In this document: positions 51,602 to 60,612 of the stretch, in pieces
How positions within the stretch are numbered: position 1 is the first letter of the stretch
Layout: every line of letters begins with the position of its first letter
From: Xanthobacteraceae bacterium
Lineage (GTDB): Bacteria; Pseudomonadota; Alphaproteobacteria; Rhizobiales; Xanthobacteraceae
Reading direction: 5' to 3'
DNA: 64,000 bases
Assembly (NCBI GenBank): GCA_019635635.1
Contig: JAHBZB010000001.1
Location: 1,178,001 to 1,242,000 of the forward strand
Notes under the pieces: model-generated
What the model was told of the DNA's origin: nothing
The model's input: the letters and a program-made list of their open reading frames with translations, nothing else
Database searches by the model: none
Made by a program: the position numbers and the translations under genes

Positions 51602-52211
51602 GGGTTGTCTCCAAAAAATCTATCGATAAATCTACTGGTTCACTGATAGATATGGGGATGAGGTCGCATTGATGTAAGTGGTTAGACATTGCTGGAGCGC
51701 TAGCGCGTGTCAGCAAACTCGCGCATCACCGCAACGATATCATCAAGCGACGGTAATCCCGCTTCATTACCGAGATGTTGAATCTTGTGGGTTGATGCAG
51801 CTCGCGCAAACCGATGACTTGGGTCTCCTTAAGCGTGCAGAAGATTCGCTGTTGAGCAGTCCGTAGGCAGCGTGCCGCTGAAGATCCCGCAGTAGTCGTT
51901 CTCCCACGGACTTCTTGGCTCGACGTTGGCAGTCTTCGCGCTTAACGGCGGCGATCCATTGACGCAGGGCAACAGCAAAAAATCGAGGCCTTCATCCGAC
52001 CAAATGTGATATGCCCCCGCGAGACAAGCCGAATCGCATAGCGGTTCGATCAAAGCGGTTCGATCAAATCGGTCGCTTAGAGCTTTCGCGCCGCTTCGTT
52101 GACGTCATTTGATCGCGGGGTCTCCGACAACAGAACCCTTAGGGTACTCCCTTGGCAAGGGCCGAGGGACGCGTATATTGATGAATCGGCTTAACGCAAG
52201 GAGCTACGCCC
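51602..52211. other. Gene-poor gap with remnants
   Basis: 610 bases. A 25-codon open tail on the minus strand (NEAGLPSLDDIVAVMREFAD, stop at about 51700) looks like the end of a lost gene. GCGGTTCGATCAAA is repeated in tandem at 52041-52054 and 52055-52068. A frame at 51829-52053 is too weak to call. Confidence 0.45.
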
Positions 52212-52529
52212 TTGCCAAAAGTCTTTCATGCCGAAAGGTGTGCCATGCAATCGGAACCGCGCGTGAGTTACCCTGACCTTGTGGATTTCAAAGTGTTGGG
52301 GAATTTAAGTCGCAAACTCGCGAACCTCAGCCCCAAGGAGAAAGAGCGTATCGAAGGTATGCTCGCAACCCTGAGAGTTCGCTGGAACTCGATCGAGATA
52401 AATGAGTCGTTTCCGCATCACCCGAAGCTGCGTGGCGCTTACTATGGTCTGCAAGAGCTTTGGATCGTGACGCGCCATCTATCTGAGGAGATGACGACTG
52501 AAGCGCCTGAAATCAAGGTAGCACGATAG
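52212..52529 (+). CDS. Small hypothetical protein
   Basis: TTG 52212 follows AAGGAGCTACGCCC, a good ribosome site; ATG 52245 is an alternative. 105 residues: LSPKEKERIEGMLATLRVRW, HHPKLRGAYYGLQELWIVTR. Helical and basic; no recognised domain, though the fold could be DNA-associated. Separated from the metal ATPase by 150 bases on the other strand. Confidence 0.55.
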   Translation: MPKVFHAERCAMQSEPRVSYPDLVDFKVLGNLSRKLANLSPKEKERIEGMLATLRVRWNSIEINESFPHHPKLRGAYYGLQELWIVTRHLSEEMTTEAPEIKVAR

Positions 52530-52682
52530 ATGCTGATCGTTTGCTAATGTAGAGCGCGATTAGTTGTCGGCGTGCAACGCCCAGTTAGAGAATGGCTCTA
52601 CAGCTTGGCTCAGGCTCGCGATGAGCTTGGCTTCTTCGTCGGCGAGGTTGTCGCTACCGGCGTCCTCATTTTTCTGATCCGA

Positions 52683-54584
52683 CTATCGCAAAGCCCGTAG
52701 AGCATTTGCAATCACCGCAACGTCGATTGCTTCTTGCAACAGAGCTCCCTGTACAGGTGGCAGGTAACCAAGGGCAGCGACTAACATTGCTGCGATTGAG
52801 AAGCCCAAGCCTATGAACACGCTTTGAAGAGCGATTGCGCGCGTTCGCCGCGCAATATTCAGCGCCCTGGCAAGGGGATAGAGTTCATCGACCAGAAGCA
52901 CGACGCCCGCCGCTTCGGAGGACGCAGCAGCGCCCCGAGCGCCCATGGCCACGCCTACTTCCGCGGCCGCAAGCGCGGGGGCGTCGTTCACGCCATCACC
53001 CACCATCATAACGGGTCGCATCGCCGCTTCCCGACCGACCGCGACTACTTTGCCTTCCGGTGTCAGATTGCCAAGGATTTCGTCAACGCCAAGGGAACGG
53101 CCGACCGTTTGAGCGATGCGGTCCATATCCCCCGACGCCAGCACGATCCGCTCAATTCCCGCCGCGCGAAGCGCATCAAGCGTGGCGCGCGCATCCTCGC
53201 GCAACTGATCCTGAAGCAGGATGACACCCGCGACCACGCCATCGACGGCTACCGCCACGGACTGCACGCCGTCATGATCGTCCAGCGCTTGCAGGAGCGC
53301 GTGGCCGTCGCTGCTAAGATTGCGCACATAGTTGTCACCACCAATCGCGACACGCCGGCTGTCCACCGTTCCCACGATGCCCTTGCCGGGAAGTTCGGCG
53401 ATGTTCGACGGCGGCAGGAGCGTGAGGCCGGCGTCGGTCGCCGCCTGAATGAGCGAAGCCGCCATGACGTGCGCCGACGCCTGATCGAGGCTCGCGGCGA
53501 GTCTCAGCACCTCATGCTCGGTGAACCCTTCGCCCGCTCTGATGGCGGTGATCGTGGGACGCCCCTGTGTCACCGTTCCAGTCTTGTCCAGGATCGCCGT
53601 TCGCACATGCGCCAGCGCTTCAAGAGCCGCGCCATCCTTCACCAGTGCTCCCGATTTTGCCGTTCGTGAAATACCGGAAATGATGGCGACAGGGACGGCC
53701 AGTATCAGCGGACATGGCGTCGCGACGACGAGCACGGCCAAAGCGCGGATCGGATCGCCGCTGAGGAGTGAGGCGGCACCGGCGAGCGACACCGTGAGCG
53801 CCAAGAACCACATCGCGTAGCGATCGGCGAGCCGCGCCATCGGCGACTTGCTGGCCTGTGCCGCCTCGACGAGGCGAACGATCCCCGCATACGTGCTTTC
53901 AGCGGCGGGCCGGCTTGCAATTAGGTCAAAGGCGGCGCCAATAAGCGTGGAGCCGCTCATCACTTCGCCGCCGCGAGAAAGGCTCTTTGGAATCGACTCG
54001 CCGGTGAGCGCCGAAAGATCGAGCACCGCGACGCCATTGGCGACGTGGCCGTCCACCGGAACGACATCGCCCTGCCGAACCAGCAGCCGGTCGCCCTGTC
54101 GGATGGTCGCGATCGGCACTTCTTCCAGCGTATGGTCGCGATAGCGCATGGCGGTGAAGGCGACGCGGCCAAGCAGCGCCGTCATCTCGCGGCGCGCGCG
54201 CCCTTCTGCGAAGGATTCGAGTAACTGGCCACCCGCGTACATCAGCGCCACGACGTTGCCGGCGAGGCTTTCGCCGAAGACGAGGGCCGCCGACATCGAC
54301 AGCGCGGCGACGACATCGAGCCCGACATCGCCGCGGCGCAACGATGCGATGATCTGGCCGAACAGGGCGAGCAGAACCGGCAGCGTCCCCAGCATCCAGG
54401 CGATATGCGATGGTGCCGTATCCTCGTGCCACCAGAACCAACTGCCCACGGTGAGGCCCGCCAGTGCGATAGCGACGAGCAGGAGCGGCGCGAAGCGCCG
54501 GTACACTTCGCCAACTTTTAAATAACGTTGAATCGCGCCTTTTGATCTGGCCAAAGCTTGCTTCACTCTCAATTCAACATCCAA
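52683..54584 (-). CDS. P1B-type heavy-metal ATPase
   Basis: A 633-residue metal-translocating P-type ATPase. Visible: ALTGESIPKSLSRGGEVMSG (actuator), VVATPCPLILAVPVAIISG (membrane metal site, about 287-305; CPL rather than CPC), ILDKTGTVTQGRP (phosphorylated Asp, about 330) and MMVGDGVNDAPALAAAEVG (about 525). There is no N-terminal HMA domain. It exports a transition metal; Zn, Cd or others cannot be told apart from the CPL core alone. Its G+C is clearly higher than that of its neighbours, which suggests separate acquisition. Confidence 0.93.
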   Translation of the reverse strand: MDVELRVKQALARSKGAIQRYLKVGEVYRRFAPLLLVAIALAGLTVGSWFWWHEDTAPSHIAWMLGTLPVLLALFGQIIASLRRGDVGLDVVAALSMSAALVFGESLAGNVVALMYAGGQLLESFAEGRARREMTALLGRVAFTAMRYRDHTLEEVPIATIRQGDRLLVRQGDVVPVDGHVANGVAVLDLSALTGESIPKSLSRGGEVMSGSTLIGAAFDLIASRPAAESTYAGIVRLVEAAQASKSPMARLADRYAMWFLALTVSLAGAASLLSGDPIRALAVLVVATPCPLILAVPVAIISGISRTAKSGALVKDGAALEALAHVRTAILDKTGTVTQGRPTITAIRAGEGFTEHEVLRLAASLDQASAHVMAASLIQAATDAGLTLLPPSNIAELPGKGIVGTVDSRRVAIGGDNYVRNLSSDGHALLQALDDHDGVQSVAVAVDGVVAGVILLQDQLREDARATLDALRAAGIERIVLASGDMDRIAQTVGRSLGVDEILGNLTPEGKVVAVGREAAMRPVMMVGDGVNDAPALAAAEVGVAMGARGAAASSEAAGVVLLVDELYPLARALNIARRTRAIALQSVFIGLGFSIAAMLVAALGYLPPVQGALLQEAIDVAVIANALRALR

Positions 54585-54818
54585 ACCAGCATCTGGACGG
54601 TACGCGAGTCCCTAACATAGGGCACGCAAAACCATGGGTCCACGCGCAGCCAGCGCTACGCGTTCGAGGCTTCGGAAGAAGAGTGGCTCACGCTTGTCGG
54701 TCTGCTATCGCGCGCCGCCGATTCGGGCGGAAGTCTGCTTGCGCCGCGCGCTTGAATACGCTGTAGCAGGTACACTCAAATGAACAATCCCGCGAGTGAT
54801 TAAAATACAAAAAAATGT

Positions 54819-54838
54819 CCCGCCTTTGCAGAAGCGGG
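54819..54838 (-). terminator. Rho-independent terminator (minus strand)
   Basis: CCCGC (54819-54823) and GCGGG (54834-54838) form a stem; on the minus strand it is followed by ATTTTTTTGTATTTTA. It lies just beyond the stop of the dead anion transporter. Confidence 0.8.
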
Positions 54839-54868
54839 CTATTTGCGTCAGACGTAGCCGAGCCAGCG

Positions 54869-55060
54869 TCAGTGGGTAGCGCCAAGCAGCATAACAATAG
54901 CAAAGGTGATCACAGTGAGGACGAGGGCCGTGCGAACGAAGTCTCGAGCGGTGAAGGTCTACGTTCCACAGGCGACCATATTCTGCGGTGCATTGACGAC
55001 CAGGATCAATCCGAAGCTCGCGACGAATTTGCAGAAGTTGCATGGAGTGGCTCTGCATTG
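54869..55060 (-). pseudogene. C-terminal remnant of a DASS-type anion transporter
   Basis: The minus strand reads KFVASFGLILVVNAPQNMVA, CGT, an in-frame TAG, then TFTARDFVRTALVLTVITFA and IVMLLGATH. The 'VNAPQNMVAYGTG.F...DF...G..L......' pattern is the end of SLC13/DASS dicarboxylate or sulfate carriers. The premature stop and loss of all upstream segments make it non-functional. Its terminator is intact. Confidence 0.65.
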
Positions 55061-55080
55061 CTTCGGTTCAGGAGAAACCA

Positions 55081-55365
55081 ATGTCCATATTGCCGCGCGC
55101 CTTTCACCAAATTCGTCTCGAGCTCACCCGCGAACCGGGATACCCGCAAGGAAACTCCGGCGCCCGCGAGAATGACCGGGATGTAGGACATCTCCTGCAC
55201 GGCCCGGGAGCTGCATGGTCATTCCTCTACGGTGTCTCCGGCGACAACAAAGATGAAGCCGGCTTTCACCTTGAGAATGAGAAATTCGTCACCGGCGAAT
55301 ACGTCTCTATCCGCGAGGGTAAAAGGCTCCACACGTACCGCGTTGTGTCCGTGGAGCATCTCTAG
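55081..55365 (+). CDS. Small conserved protein, internally shortened
   Basis: A 94-residue frame: MSILPRAFHQIRLELTREPG, YPQGNSG, then HGPGAAWSFLYGVSGDNKDE, FVTGEYVSIREGKRLHTYRV. The start ('RAFH.IRLELAREPGHP.G') and end ('DEAGF......F..GEYVSI....HTFRVVSV') match a small rhizobial family of about 120-130 residues. Here about 30 middle residues are missing. It overlaps the remnant of the anion transporter region. It may still be made but is probably a deletion product. Confidence 0.5.
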   Translation: MSILPRAFHQIRLELTREPGYPQGNSGARENDRDVGHLLHGPGAAWSFLYGVSGDNKDEAGFHLENEKFVTGEYVSIREGKRLHTYRVVSVEHL

Positions 55366-55426
55366 GCTGTGACGCTTGCTGTGTTTGATCCGCCAATGTT
55401 TTGCCAATGATATGCGTGCAAGAACG

Positions 55427-56060
55427 TCAAAAATCGCGATCAAACGAACCAAATTCGCCTGGATTTTCAACGTCGCTCGAATTATCGTCTGCGCTCATAA
55501 CGGTCTGGTTCCTGGTTCGAGTCCAGGCAGGCCCACCAATCTTTTCAATGCTTTGCGATGAGTCTGACGGCGCGTGCTTTCGCGCCGTCAATGATTCCGC
55601 CAATGATTGGCGCGGCTGAAGGCCAATCGCAGCCGCAGCTTCACGAAGATGCTCGGGATGATGATGACCGTAAACGCTTTCGAGCGTTGCTTGCGTCATT
55701 CCCAGAAAGCCGCTTGCCTGCCACATCGGAACGCCAGCCTGCATCAGCCACGTAGCCGCCGTATGGCGCAGTGTTTGCGGCGTTACCTTGCCAGTTAGGC
55801 CGGCCCGACGCACTGCGCTTCTAAAGCCGGTTGTGACCGAAAGAACGGGCTTGTCGTTCCATTCCACGAAATGCTGTTTCGCGATCTTTTTGTAGACCCA
55901 ACGGCGCATGTGCGCGAGCAGGCGAGGCGGAAGCGGCACAGGCGGCTGGCGTTTCTTCGCAACAGCTGATCTGGGGCGGCTCCAACTTGTGTCTGAACCG
56001 GCACGGGTTTGTCGGAGGTTGGCCGCTTGAAAACAAGAGTGGCGGAACCCGGCATCACCA
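55427..56060 (-). pseudogene. Integrase remnant lacking its N-terminus
   Basis: An open minus-strand stretch encodes the catalytic half of a tyrosine integrase: QPPVPLPPRLLAHMRRWV, VTPQTLRHTAATWLMQAGVP (His-x-x-Arg), GFLGMTQATLESVYGHHHPE (Tyr). Upstream, AANLRQTRAGSD still reads in frame but no start or first Arg motif region remains. The tail IEKIGGPAWTRTRNQ is the reverse of the adjacent tRNA-Met fragment, a typical integrase-tRNA junction. It marks a former integration event. Confidence 0.8.
55486..55538 (+). other. tRNA-Met 3' fragment (attachment scar)
   Basis: CTCATAA (55494-55500) is a CAU anticodon loop, followed by a T arm CCTGG/TTCGAGT/CCAGG, the acceptor strand CAGGCCC, A and CCA (55536-55538). 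The 5' half with GGGCCTG and the D arm is absent. This is the 3' part of an elongator tRNA-Met, as left at one end of an integrated element. CCCACCAATCTTTTC at its end recurs at 63431. Confidence 0.75.
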
Positions 56061-56321
56061 CCCTCTCGTTGTTATCTTATTGAGAGCGGCACCATTACGA
56101 CGGCTGGTCCGAAGTCCTGTGCTGTTTTTCCGCTTCGTTGCGATTATATATGCTGGCCAATGCGTCCAACTGCGGTCACCGGAAACTGTTACAGCCGATA
56201 GATCGAGCCACCCTTGATTTAGATCAACGGCGCTACTTATTCCGATAAACTGAAATTTCGTCTTATTAGACAATGCCGCTGGAACGGCAGTTCTGTCGGA
56301 ATGTCTGTTGAAATCGTTGAG

Positions 56322-56353
56322 TTTTCTAACAACTTCTAAGCTGTTGGTCGCAG
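56322..56353 (+). repeat. 32-base direct repeat, left copy
   Basis: Identical to 63398-63429, 7,076 bases away. It starts TTTTCTAACAAC and ends GGTCGCAG, covering the anticodon arm of a tRNA-Arg. About 80 bases upstream of each copy are also alike, with scattered differences (AATTTCG, ACAATGCCGC, GTCGGAATG shared). The repeats bracket the LysR-importer-Rut block. Confidence 0.9.
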
Positions 56354-56377
56354 GTTCGATTCCTGCCGGGGTTGCCA
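56333..56377 (+). other. tRNA-Arg(UCU) 3' fragment (attachment scar)
   Basis: CTTCTAAG carries anticodon TCT, then GCTGTTGGTC, a T arm GCAGG/TTCGATT/CCTGC, the acceptor strand CGGGGTT, G and CCA (56375-56377). The 5' half is missing. It matches the 3' part of a rhizobial tRNA-Arg(UCU), a frequent integration target. Confidence 0.75.
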
Positions 56378-56442
56378 ATACACATTGCCTCGATCTTAAG
56401 CGCGCGACTTTTTGTATTTCATGTCTTTTGAACCGAGTTGGC

Positions 56443-56456
56443 GACTTGTTAGCTTT
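56443..56456. repeat. Palindrome half-site, copy 15
   Basis: ACTTGTTAGCTTTT matches one arm. The 40 bases before it (GCGACTTTTTGTATTTCATG, GTC) resemble those before copy 14, so the unit is longer than the hairpin itself. Confidence 0.6.
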
Positions 56457-56584
56457 TCCTGCATTCTTAAAAAGTCCACGCTGATAGGCGTATAGCAGCC
56501 AAATTGAATGCGGCCGACAAACTTGCTGAGGTCCGGTCGCAGACGGTTTACGATCCCGCTTCGAAACTTGTCCGGGTATCTCGT

Positions 56585-57511
56585 ATGCGCTTTCTTACCC
56601 TTCGCTATTTCCACGAAGTTGCTCGGCTCGGGTCGATCCGGAGAGCGGCTGATCGCCTGCATGTCGCGGCGTCTGCGGTCAGCCGTCAGATCGCGCAGTT
56701 AGAGCAGGAACTGGACACCGAATTGTTTGAACGCTCGAAGATGGGCGTGAAACTGACTTCGGCAGGCGAAATTCTGATGCGCCAAACCACTCGAATGTTT
56801 CGCGATCTCGACCGGGCGCGCGGCGAGATCGACGATCTGCGCGGATTGCGGCGCGGCGAAGTGCATCTCTGGGCCATGGAAGGCGTATTGTCTGGGGTAC
56901 TGCCGGCGGTGCTATCGCTCTTTCACAGACAATTTCCGGACGTTGCGTTTCATGTCGTTACATCATCGACCGACCGCATGATTGAAGCCTTGCTCGACGA
57001 CGTCACGGACGTTGCGATCACCTTTAATGCAACGCCGCGGACGGAAATCGAGGTTGTCGCCGAATATGTCGAGCCGATTTCATGTCTCGTCTCTCCCAGA
57101 CATCGGTTTGCCAATCGTAAGAAGCTGACGCTCACCGAAATATGTGAGGAGGCGTTGGCATTACCGGATCACAGCTTCGGATTGCGTCAAGTATTCGAGC
57201 GCGCAGCGCGAAAGGCGAAGCTACATCCGCGAGCCGTGGTAACGACGAACTCGCTGGAATTCACCAAAACTCTCGCGGCGACCGGAGAGATGCTGGCCTT
57301 CATGCCAGCGCTGACGGTGTTGCGCGAAACCGAGGCAGGGGTTTTGCGGGTAATTCCGGTGAGCGACGAAGACTTCACAATGGCGCGTTCCAGCATCAGC
57401 GTTCATCGCGATCGGCCGCTGCCGCACGCCGCGCGCGCGTTTCTCAAGATGCTTGCGGCTGAAATCGAAGGGCTTTCCAAGGGCCGTTCCCAGCGAAAGG
57501 CCAGGAAGTAG
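56585..57511 (+). CDS. LysR-family regulator
   Basis: ATG 56585 gives the usual LysR start (MRFLTLRYFHEVARLGSIRR). 308 residues: winged HTH AADRLHVAASAVSRQIAQLE, long linker helix, then the effector domain (GEVHLWAMEGVLSGVLPAVL, VAEYVEPISCLVSPRHRF). It is co-directional with the importer-Rut genes, 102 bases upstream, and probably activates them when a pyrimidine-like or pathway ligand binds. Confidence 0.92.
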   Translation: MRFLTLRYFHEVARLGSIRRAADRLHVAASAVSRQIAQLEQELDTELFERSKMGVKLTSAGEILMRQTTRMFRDLDRARGEIDDLRGLRRGEVHLWAMEGVLSGVLPAVLSLFHRQFPDVAFHVVTSSTDRMIEALLDDVTDVAITFNATPRTEIEVVAEYVEPISCLVSPRHRFANRKKLTLTEICEEALALPDHSFGLRQVFERAARKAKLHPRAVVTTNSLEFTKTLAATGEMLAFMPALTVLRETEAGVLRVIPVSDEDFTMARSSISVHRDRPLPHAARAFLKMLAAEIEGLSKGRSQRKARK

Positions 57512-57613
57512 CCGTGCGCGAGGTGTTGCCTTTTTGGTAGTACAGGCTAACAATTTCTACGCTTTTAAGAACGCTACTTGCTGACTAGCCTTTTGCTTTC
57601 CGTGGAGGGTGTC

Positions 57614-58669
57614 ATGAGCAAGAAGTCGAACGGCATATCAAAACCTGCATTGGCGCTTACACGCCGCTCGGTGGTCCTGGGAGCGAGCGCCGCGGGCGCT
57701 TCGCTCACCCTCGGCAAGCTCGGCGGTGCCGCCTGGGCGCAGCAATTGAAGCCCGTACATATCAGCGAGGCCATCCACCTCGGTATGTATGTCTCTATCT
57801 ACGCGGCAAAGCACGGCGGTTTCTTCAAGAAGCATGGTCTGGACGCCTCGATTTCTTCTGCGGGCGGCATCGCGCTCGCGGTGCCGGTGGTGCTCTCCGG
57901 CAAGGCGCAATTTGCGGTTACTGGCGCCGGCATGGCGGTTAACGCCAACAACGAAGGCGCGAAGCTTATCAACGTCGCCAAGATCGTTGGCGGTGTTGCG
58001 ATGTGGGCCGTCGCGAAGCCCGGCACCAAGGTCGCTAATATCGGCGATTTCAAAGGCAAAACGATTGCGACGCTGCGCTTTCCGTCTTCGACGATTCAGA
58101 CTCCTACCTTCGCGATGAAGGAGCGCGGTGGTTTCGATCCGGAAAGCTCTGGTGTGAAGTTTCTACAGTTGCCGCCCGGCGCGCAGGCGCAGGCGGTGCT
58201 CGACGGCCGCGCCGATTTCGCGACAATGTTCGAGTGGGACGTCTCCATCGCCAAGGCGCAATTCAAGCTCGAACCGGTATTCGCCTTCGCCGATATCATC
58301 GGGCCCCTGTCCTGGACCACGGCCATGTGCACGAAGGGCACGATCGATAAGGATCCGCAGTTCGTGCAGGCGTTCTGCGACGCGCTCGCCGAAGCGCAAC
58401 AGGCGCTTTGGGCGGATCGAGAACTATTTGTGAAGGCGTCGATCGTGGAGTTTCCGAAGGTCGAGGAGCCTATCATCCGCGCCGCCGCCGAAAACTTCTT
58501 CGGCAAATCGACCGCGATTCCGCGCGATCCGACCATCTCCAAGCAGGAGTGGGACACCGACATGGCCTTCGAAATGGCGGGCGGTTCGATAAAATCGACG
58601 CGGCCCTACGAGGAAATGGTTGATAACAGCTTCGCGCAGAAGGCTGTTGCGAAGCTGAAGAAGGCCTGA
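57614..58669 (+). CDS. ABC importer substrate-binding protein (Rut locus)
   Basis: ATG 57614 follows GTGGAGGGTGTC. A Tat signal (TRRSVVLGASAAGASLTLG) ends near AAWAQQ. The 351-residue protein is NMT1/THI5-like: VHISEAIHLGMYVSIYAAKH, GGFFKKHGLDASISSAGG, GKAQFAVTGAGMAVNANNEG and GDFKGKTIATLRFPSSTIQT. The ligand pocket could suit a pyrimidine-like or ureido compound given its neighbours, but this cannot be read directly. First gene of a seven-gene operon. Confidence 0.88.
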   Translation: MSKKSNGISKPALALTRRSVVLGASAAGASLTLGKLGGAAWAQQLKPVHISEAIHLGMYVSIYAAKHGGFFKKHGLDASISSAGGIALAVPVVLSGKAQFAVTGAGMAVNANNEGAKLINVAKIVGGVAMWAVAKPGTKVANIGDFKGKTIATLRFPSSTIQTPTFAMKERGGFDPESSGVKFLQLPPGAQAQAVLDGRADFATMFEWDVSIAKAQFKLEPVFAFADIIGPLSWTTAMCTKGTIDKDPQFVQAFCDALAEAQQALWADRELFVKASIVEFPKVEEPIIRAAAENFFGKSTAIPRDPTISKQEWDTDMAFEMAGGSIKSTRPYEEMVDNSFAQKAVAKLKKA

Positions 58670-58689
58670 CCCAACGCGGGAACGCAGTA

Positions 58690-59376
58690 ATGAAGAATGA
58701 ACTCGCCGCACGGCCGGAACCGGTAGCTTTCGAGCCGAAGCAGTCCGCGGTGATCGTGGTGGACATGCAGAATGGCTACTGTTCGCCGGGCGGATATTTC
58801 TCGCATCTCGGTGTGGATCTTTCGCCGTTCGAGCGTGTGGTGAACGCGATCTCGCAACTCGTTACGAAGGCGCGCCAGGCGGGCATGCAGATCGTCTGGC
58901 TGCAAAACGGCTGGGACCCGCAGTTGAAAGAGGCGGGGGGACCGCACTCGGTCAACCAGCGCAAGGGCAATTCGCTGCGTCTCATGCGCGAACGTAGCGA
59001 CTTGCGGGGCAAACTCCTGACGAAAGGCGGTTGGGACTACGCGATCGTCGACGCGCTGAAGCCCGATGCCGCCGATATCATCGTGCCGAAGCCGCGCTAT
59101 AGCGGCTTCGCCGGCACCGCGCTCGACAGCATGCTGCGCAGCCGGAGGATCGAAACGCTACTGGTTTGCGGCGTCGCGACCAACGTCTGCGTCGAATCGA
59201 CGATCCGCGATGCGTTCTTCAAGGAATACTTCCCGGTTCTGATCCGTGACGCCTGCTATCAGGCCGGGCCGGAGTTCATCCAGGACGCGACGATCTACAA
59301 CGTAGAGAAATTCTTCGGCTGGACGGCTTCCGTCGAGGATGTCGCGCAAGCCTGTCAGCACGCCGAAGCCGCATAA
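58690..59376 (+). CDS. rutB: Ureidoacrylate amidohydrolase-like (RutB)
   Basis: A 228-residue cysteine hydrolase closely matching Rut[51 protein letters not shown] and [18 protein letters not shown]. The triad Asp (VVDMQ), Lys (VPKPRYSG) and Cys (ATNVCVES) is complete. RutB cleaves ureidoacrylate peracid or ureidoacrylate to carbamate and aminoacrylate. It lies between the binding protein and RutC. Confidence 0.92.
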   Translation: MKNELAARPEPVAFEPKQSAVIVVDMQNGYCSPGGYFSHLGVDLSPFERVVNAISQLVTKARQAGMQIVWLQNGWDPQLKEAGGPHSVNQRKGNSLRLMRERSDLRGKLLTKGGWDYAIVDALKPDAADIIVPKPRYSGFAGTALDSMLRSRRIETLLVCGVATNVCVESTIRDAFFKEYFPVLIRDACYQAGPEFIQDATIYNVEKFFGWTASVEDVAQACQHAEAA

Positions 59377-59393
59377 AGCAGGGAGAAAACAAC

Positions 59394-59780
59394 ATGGCCA
59401 TGCAGCCCATCATTCCGGCAGGATCGCCGCCGCCGCTCGCGCCCTATAGCCCCGGCACGAAAGCCGGAGGGTTCATCTTCGTATCGGGAACGCTCGCGAT
59501 CGGGCCGGACGGTAAGACCGTCGGCGTCGGCGATGCCACCGCGCAGACGAAGTACGTGCTCGAGACGATCAAATCGGTGATCGAAGCCGGCGGCGGCACG
59601 ATGAAAGACGTCACTTTCAACCAAATCTTTCTGAAAGACTTCGCCGACTATGCCGCCATGAACGCGGTCTACAAGGAATATTTCCCCGACAGTCCGCCGG
59701 CACGCTATTGCATCCAGGCGCCGCTCGTCCGTCCGGAGTTTCTGGTCGAGATCGCAACCACTGCATATGTAGGCGCCTGA
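59394..59780 (+). CDS. rutC: Aminoacrylate deaminase-like RidA protein (RutC)
   Basis: A 128-residue YjgF/RidA-family protein close to Rut[81 protein letters not shown]. It should speed hydrolysis of aminoacrylate-type imines. The conserved Arg (PARYC) and Glu (VEIATTA) are present. Start overlaps none; AGGGAGAAAACAAC precedes it. Confidence 0.93.
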   Translation: MAMQPIIPAGSPPPLAPYSPGTKAGGFIFVSGTLAIGPDGKTVGVGDATAQTKYVLETIKSVIEAGGGTMKDVTFNQIFLKDFADYAAMNAVYKEYFPDSPPARYCIQAPLVRPEFLVEIATTAYVGA

Positions 59781-59782
59781 CG

Positions 59783-60604
59783 ATGTCGATTCCCGAAACC
59801 GGTGCGACCGCGGTCTCCGCGACTTCGACTCCGAAGGCGCGGCGGCGAGGCTTCAGCGTTTTCGGCGTGCGTGTTCTCGCCTACCAGATCATCCTGTTCG
59901 TGGGCTTTCTCGCGTTATGGGAATACGCGATCCGCGCGCAATGGCTGCCGGTTTATCTCTATGGACAGCCCAGCGGAATCTGGCGCGAACTCGTGAAGGG
60001 CGTGCAATCGGGCGCGCTCGTCCATGATACCTGGATCACCGCGCAGGAAACCATTATCGGTTTCATTATCGGCAGCGTGACCGGCTCGATTGCGGGCCTG
60101 GGGCTTTGGTTGTCGCCGACGACAGCCGCGATCTTGCGGCCGTTGATGGTCGCGTTGAACGGTCTGCCGAAGATCGCTTTGGCGCCGCTTATCGTCGTAT
60201 GGTTCGGCGTCGGCATGGAATCGAAGGTCGCGATTGCGGCGATCATTACCTTCATCGTCGCGATGCTGACGAGTTTCGCCGGCAGTCAGGAGGTCGATTC
60301 CGATTACATCCGGATGATGAAATCGCTCGGTGCGAGCCGCCTGCAGACTTTTCGCATGGTAGTGGTGCCGGGAACGGTGCCGTGGATTGCTTCCGCGTTC
60401 CGGCTCAACATCGGCTTCGCGATGATCGGCGCGGTGGTGGGCGAGTATATTTCCGCGGAGGCGGGTCTCGGTCATCACGTCTATTATTCGGGAACGCTTT
60501 ACAACCTGAACGCCGTCTGGGGCGGTATTTTTGCCCTGATGATCCTCGCGCTGATCCTCGACGCGATGGTTGGCTGGGTCGAACGCCGGATGAAATGGCG
60601 ATAG
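59783..60604 (+). CDS. ABC importer permease (Rut locus)
   Basis: ATG 59783 is two bases after the rutC stop; the longer frame from 59708 runs into rutC. 273 residues with six membrane segments, the family loop VALNGLPKIALAPLIVVWFG and coupling helix MKSLGASRLQTFRMVVVPGT. As the only permease, it acts as a homodimer with the ATPase gene two genes downstream. Confidence 0.92.
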   Translation: MSIPETGATAVSATSTPKARRRGFSVFGVRVLAYQIILFVGFLALWEYAIRAQWLPVYLYGQPSGIWRELVKGVQSGALVHDTWITAQETIIGFIIGSVTGSIAGLGLWLSPTTAAILRPLMVALNGLPKIALAPLIVVWFGVGMESKVAIAAIITFIVAMLTSFAGSQEVDSDYIRMMKSLGASRLQTFRMVVVPGTVPWIASAFRLNIGFAMIGAVVGEYISAEAGLGHHVYYSGTLYNLNAVWGGIFALMILALILDAMVGWVERRMKWR

Positions 60605-60612
60605 GTGCAATA

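Larger units (their letters stand above)
56061..56584. other. Intergenic region with tRNA scar and repeat
   Basis: 524 bases holding a degenerate inverted element (from about 56243), the 32-base direct repeat, a tRNA-Arg(UCU) fragment and one palindrome half-site. An antisense frame here (56055-56378) is the reverse reading of the tRNA, not a gene. The LysR promoter must lie in the last 100 bases. Confidence 0.6.

Noticed and set aside
54869-55186. + strand frames over the anion-carrier remnant
   Set aside because: The minus strand explains the sequence as a decayed DASS C-terminus with its own terminator.
56055-56378. A 107-codon minus-strand frame beginning MATPAGIEPATNSLEV
   Set aside because: The start is the reverse of the tRNA-Arg fragment, a well-known annotation artefact; the rest has no protein character.
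60106-60612. A long frame that would extend the alpha/beta hydrolase to 438 residues
   Set aside because: The extra 169 residues are an out-of-phase reading of the permease gene (Arg/Asp-rich, no domain). ATG 60613 gives a normal hydrolase start.
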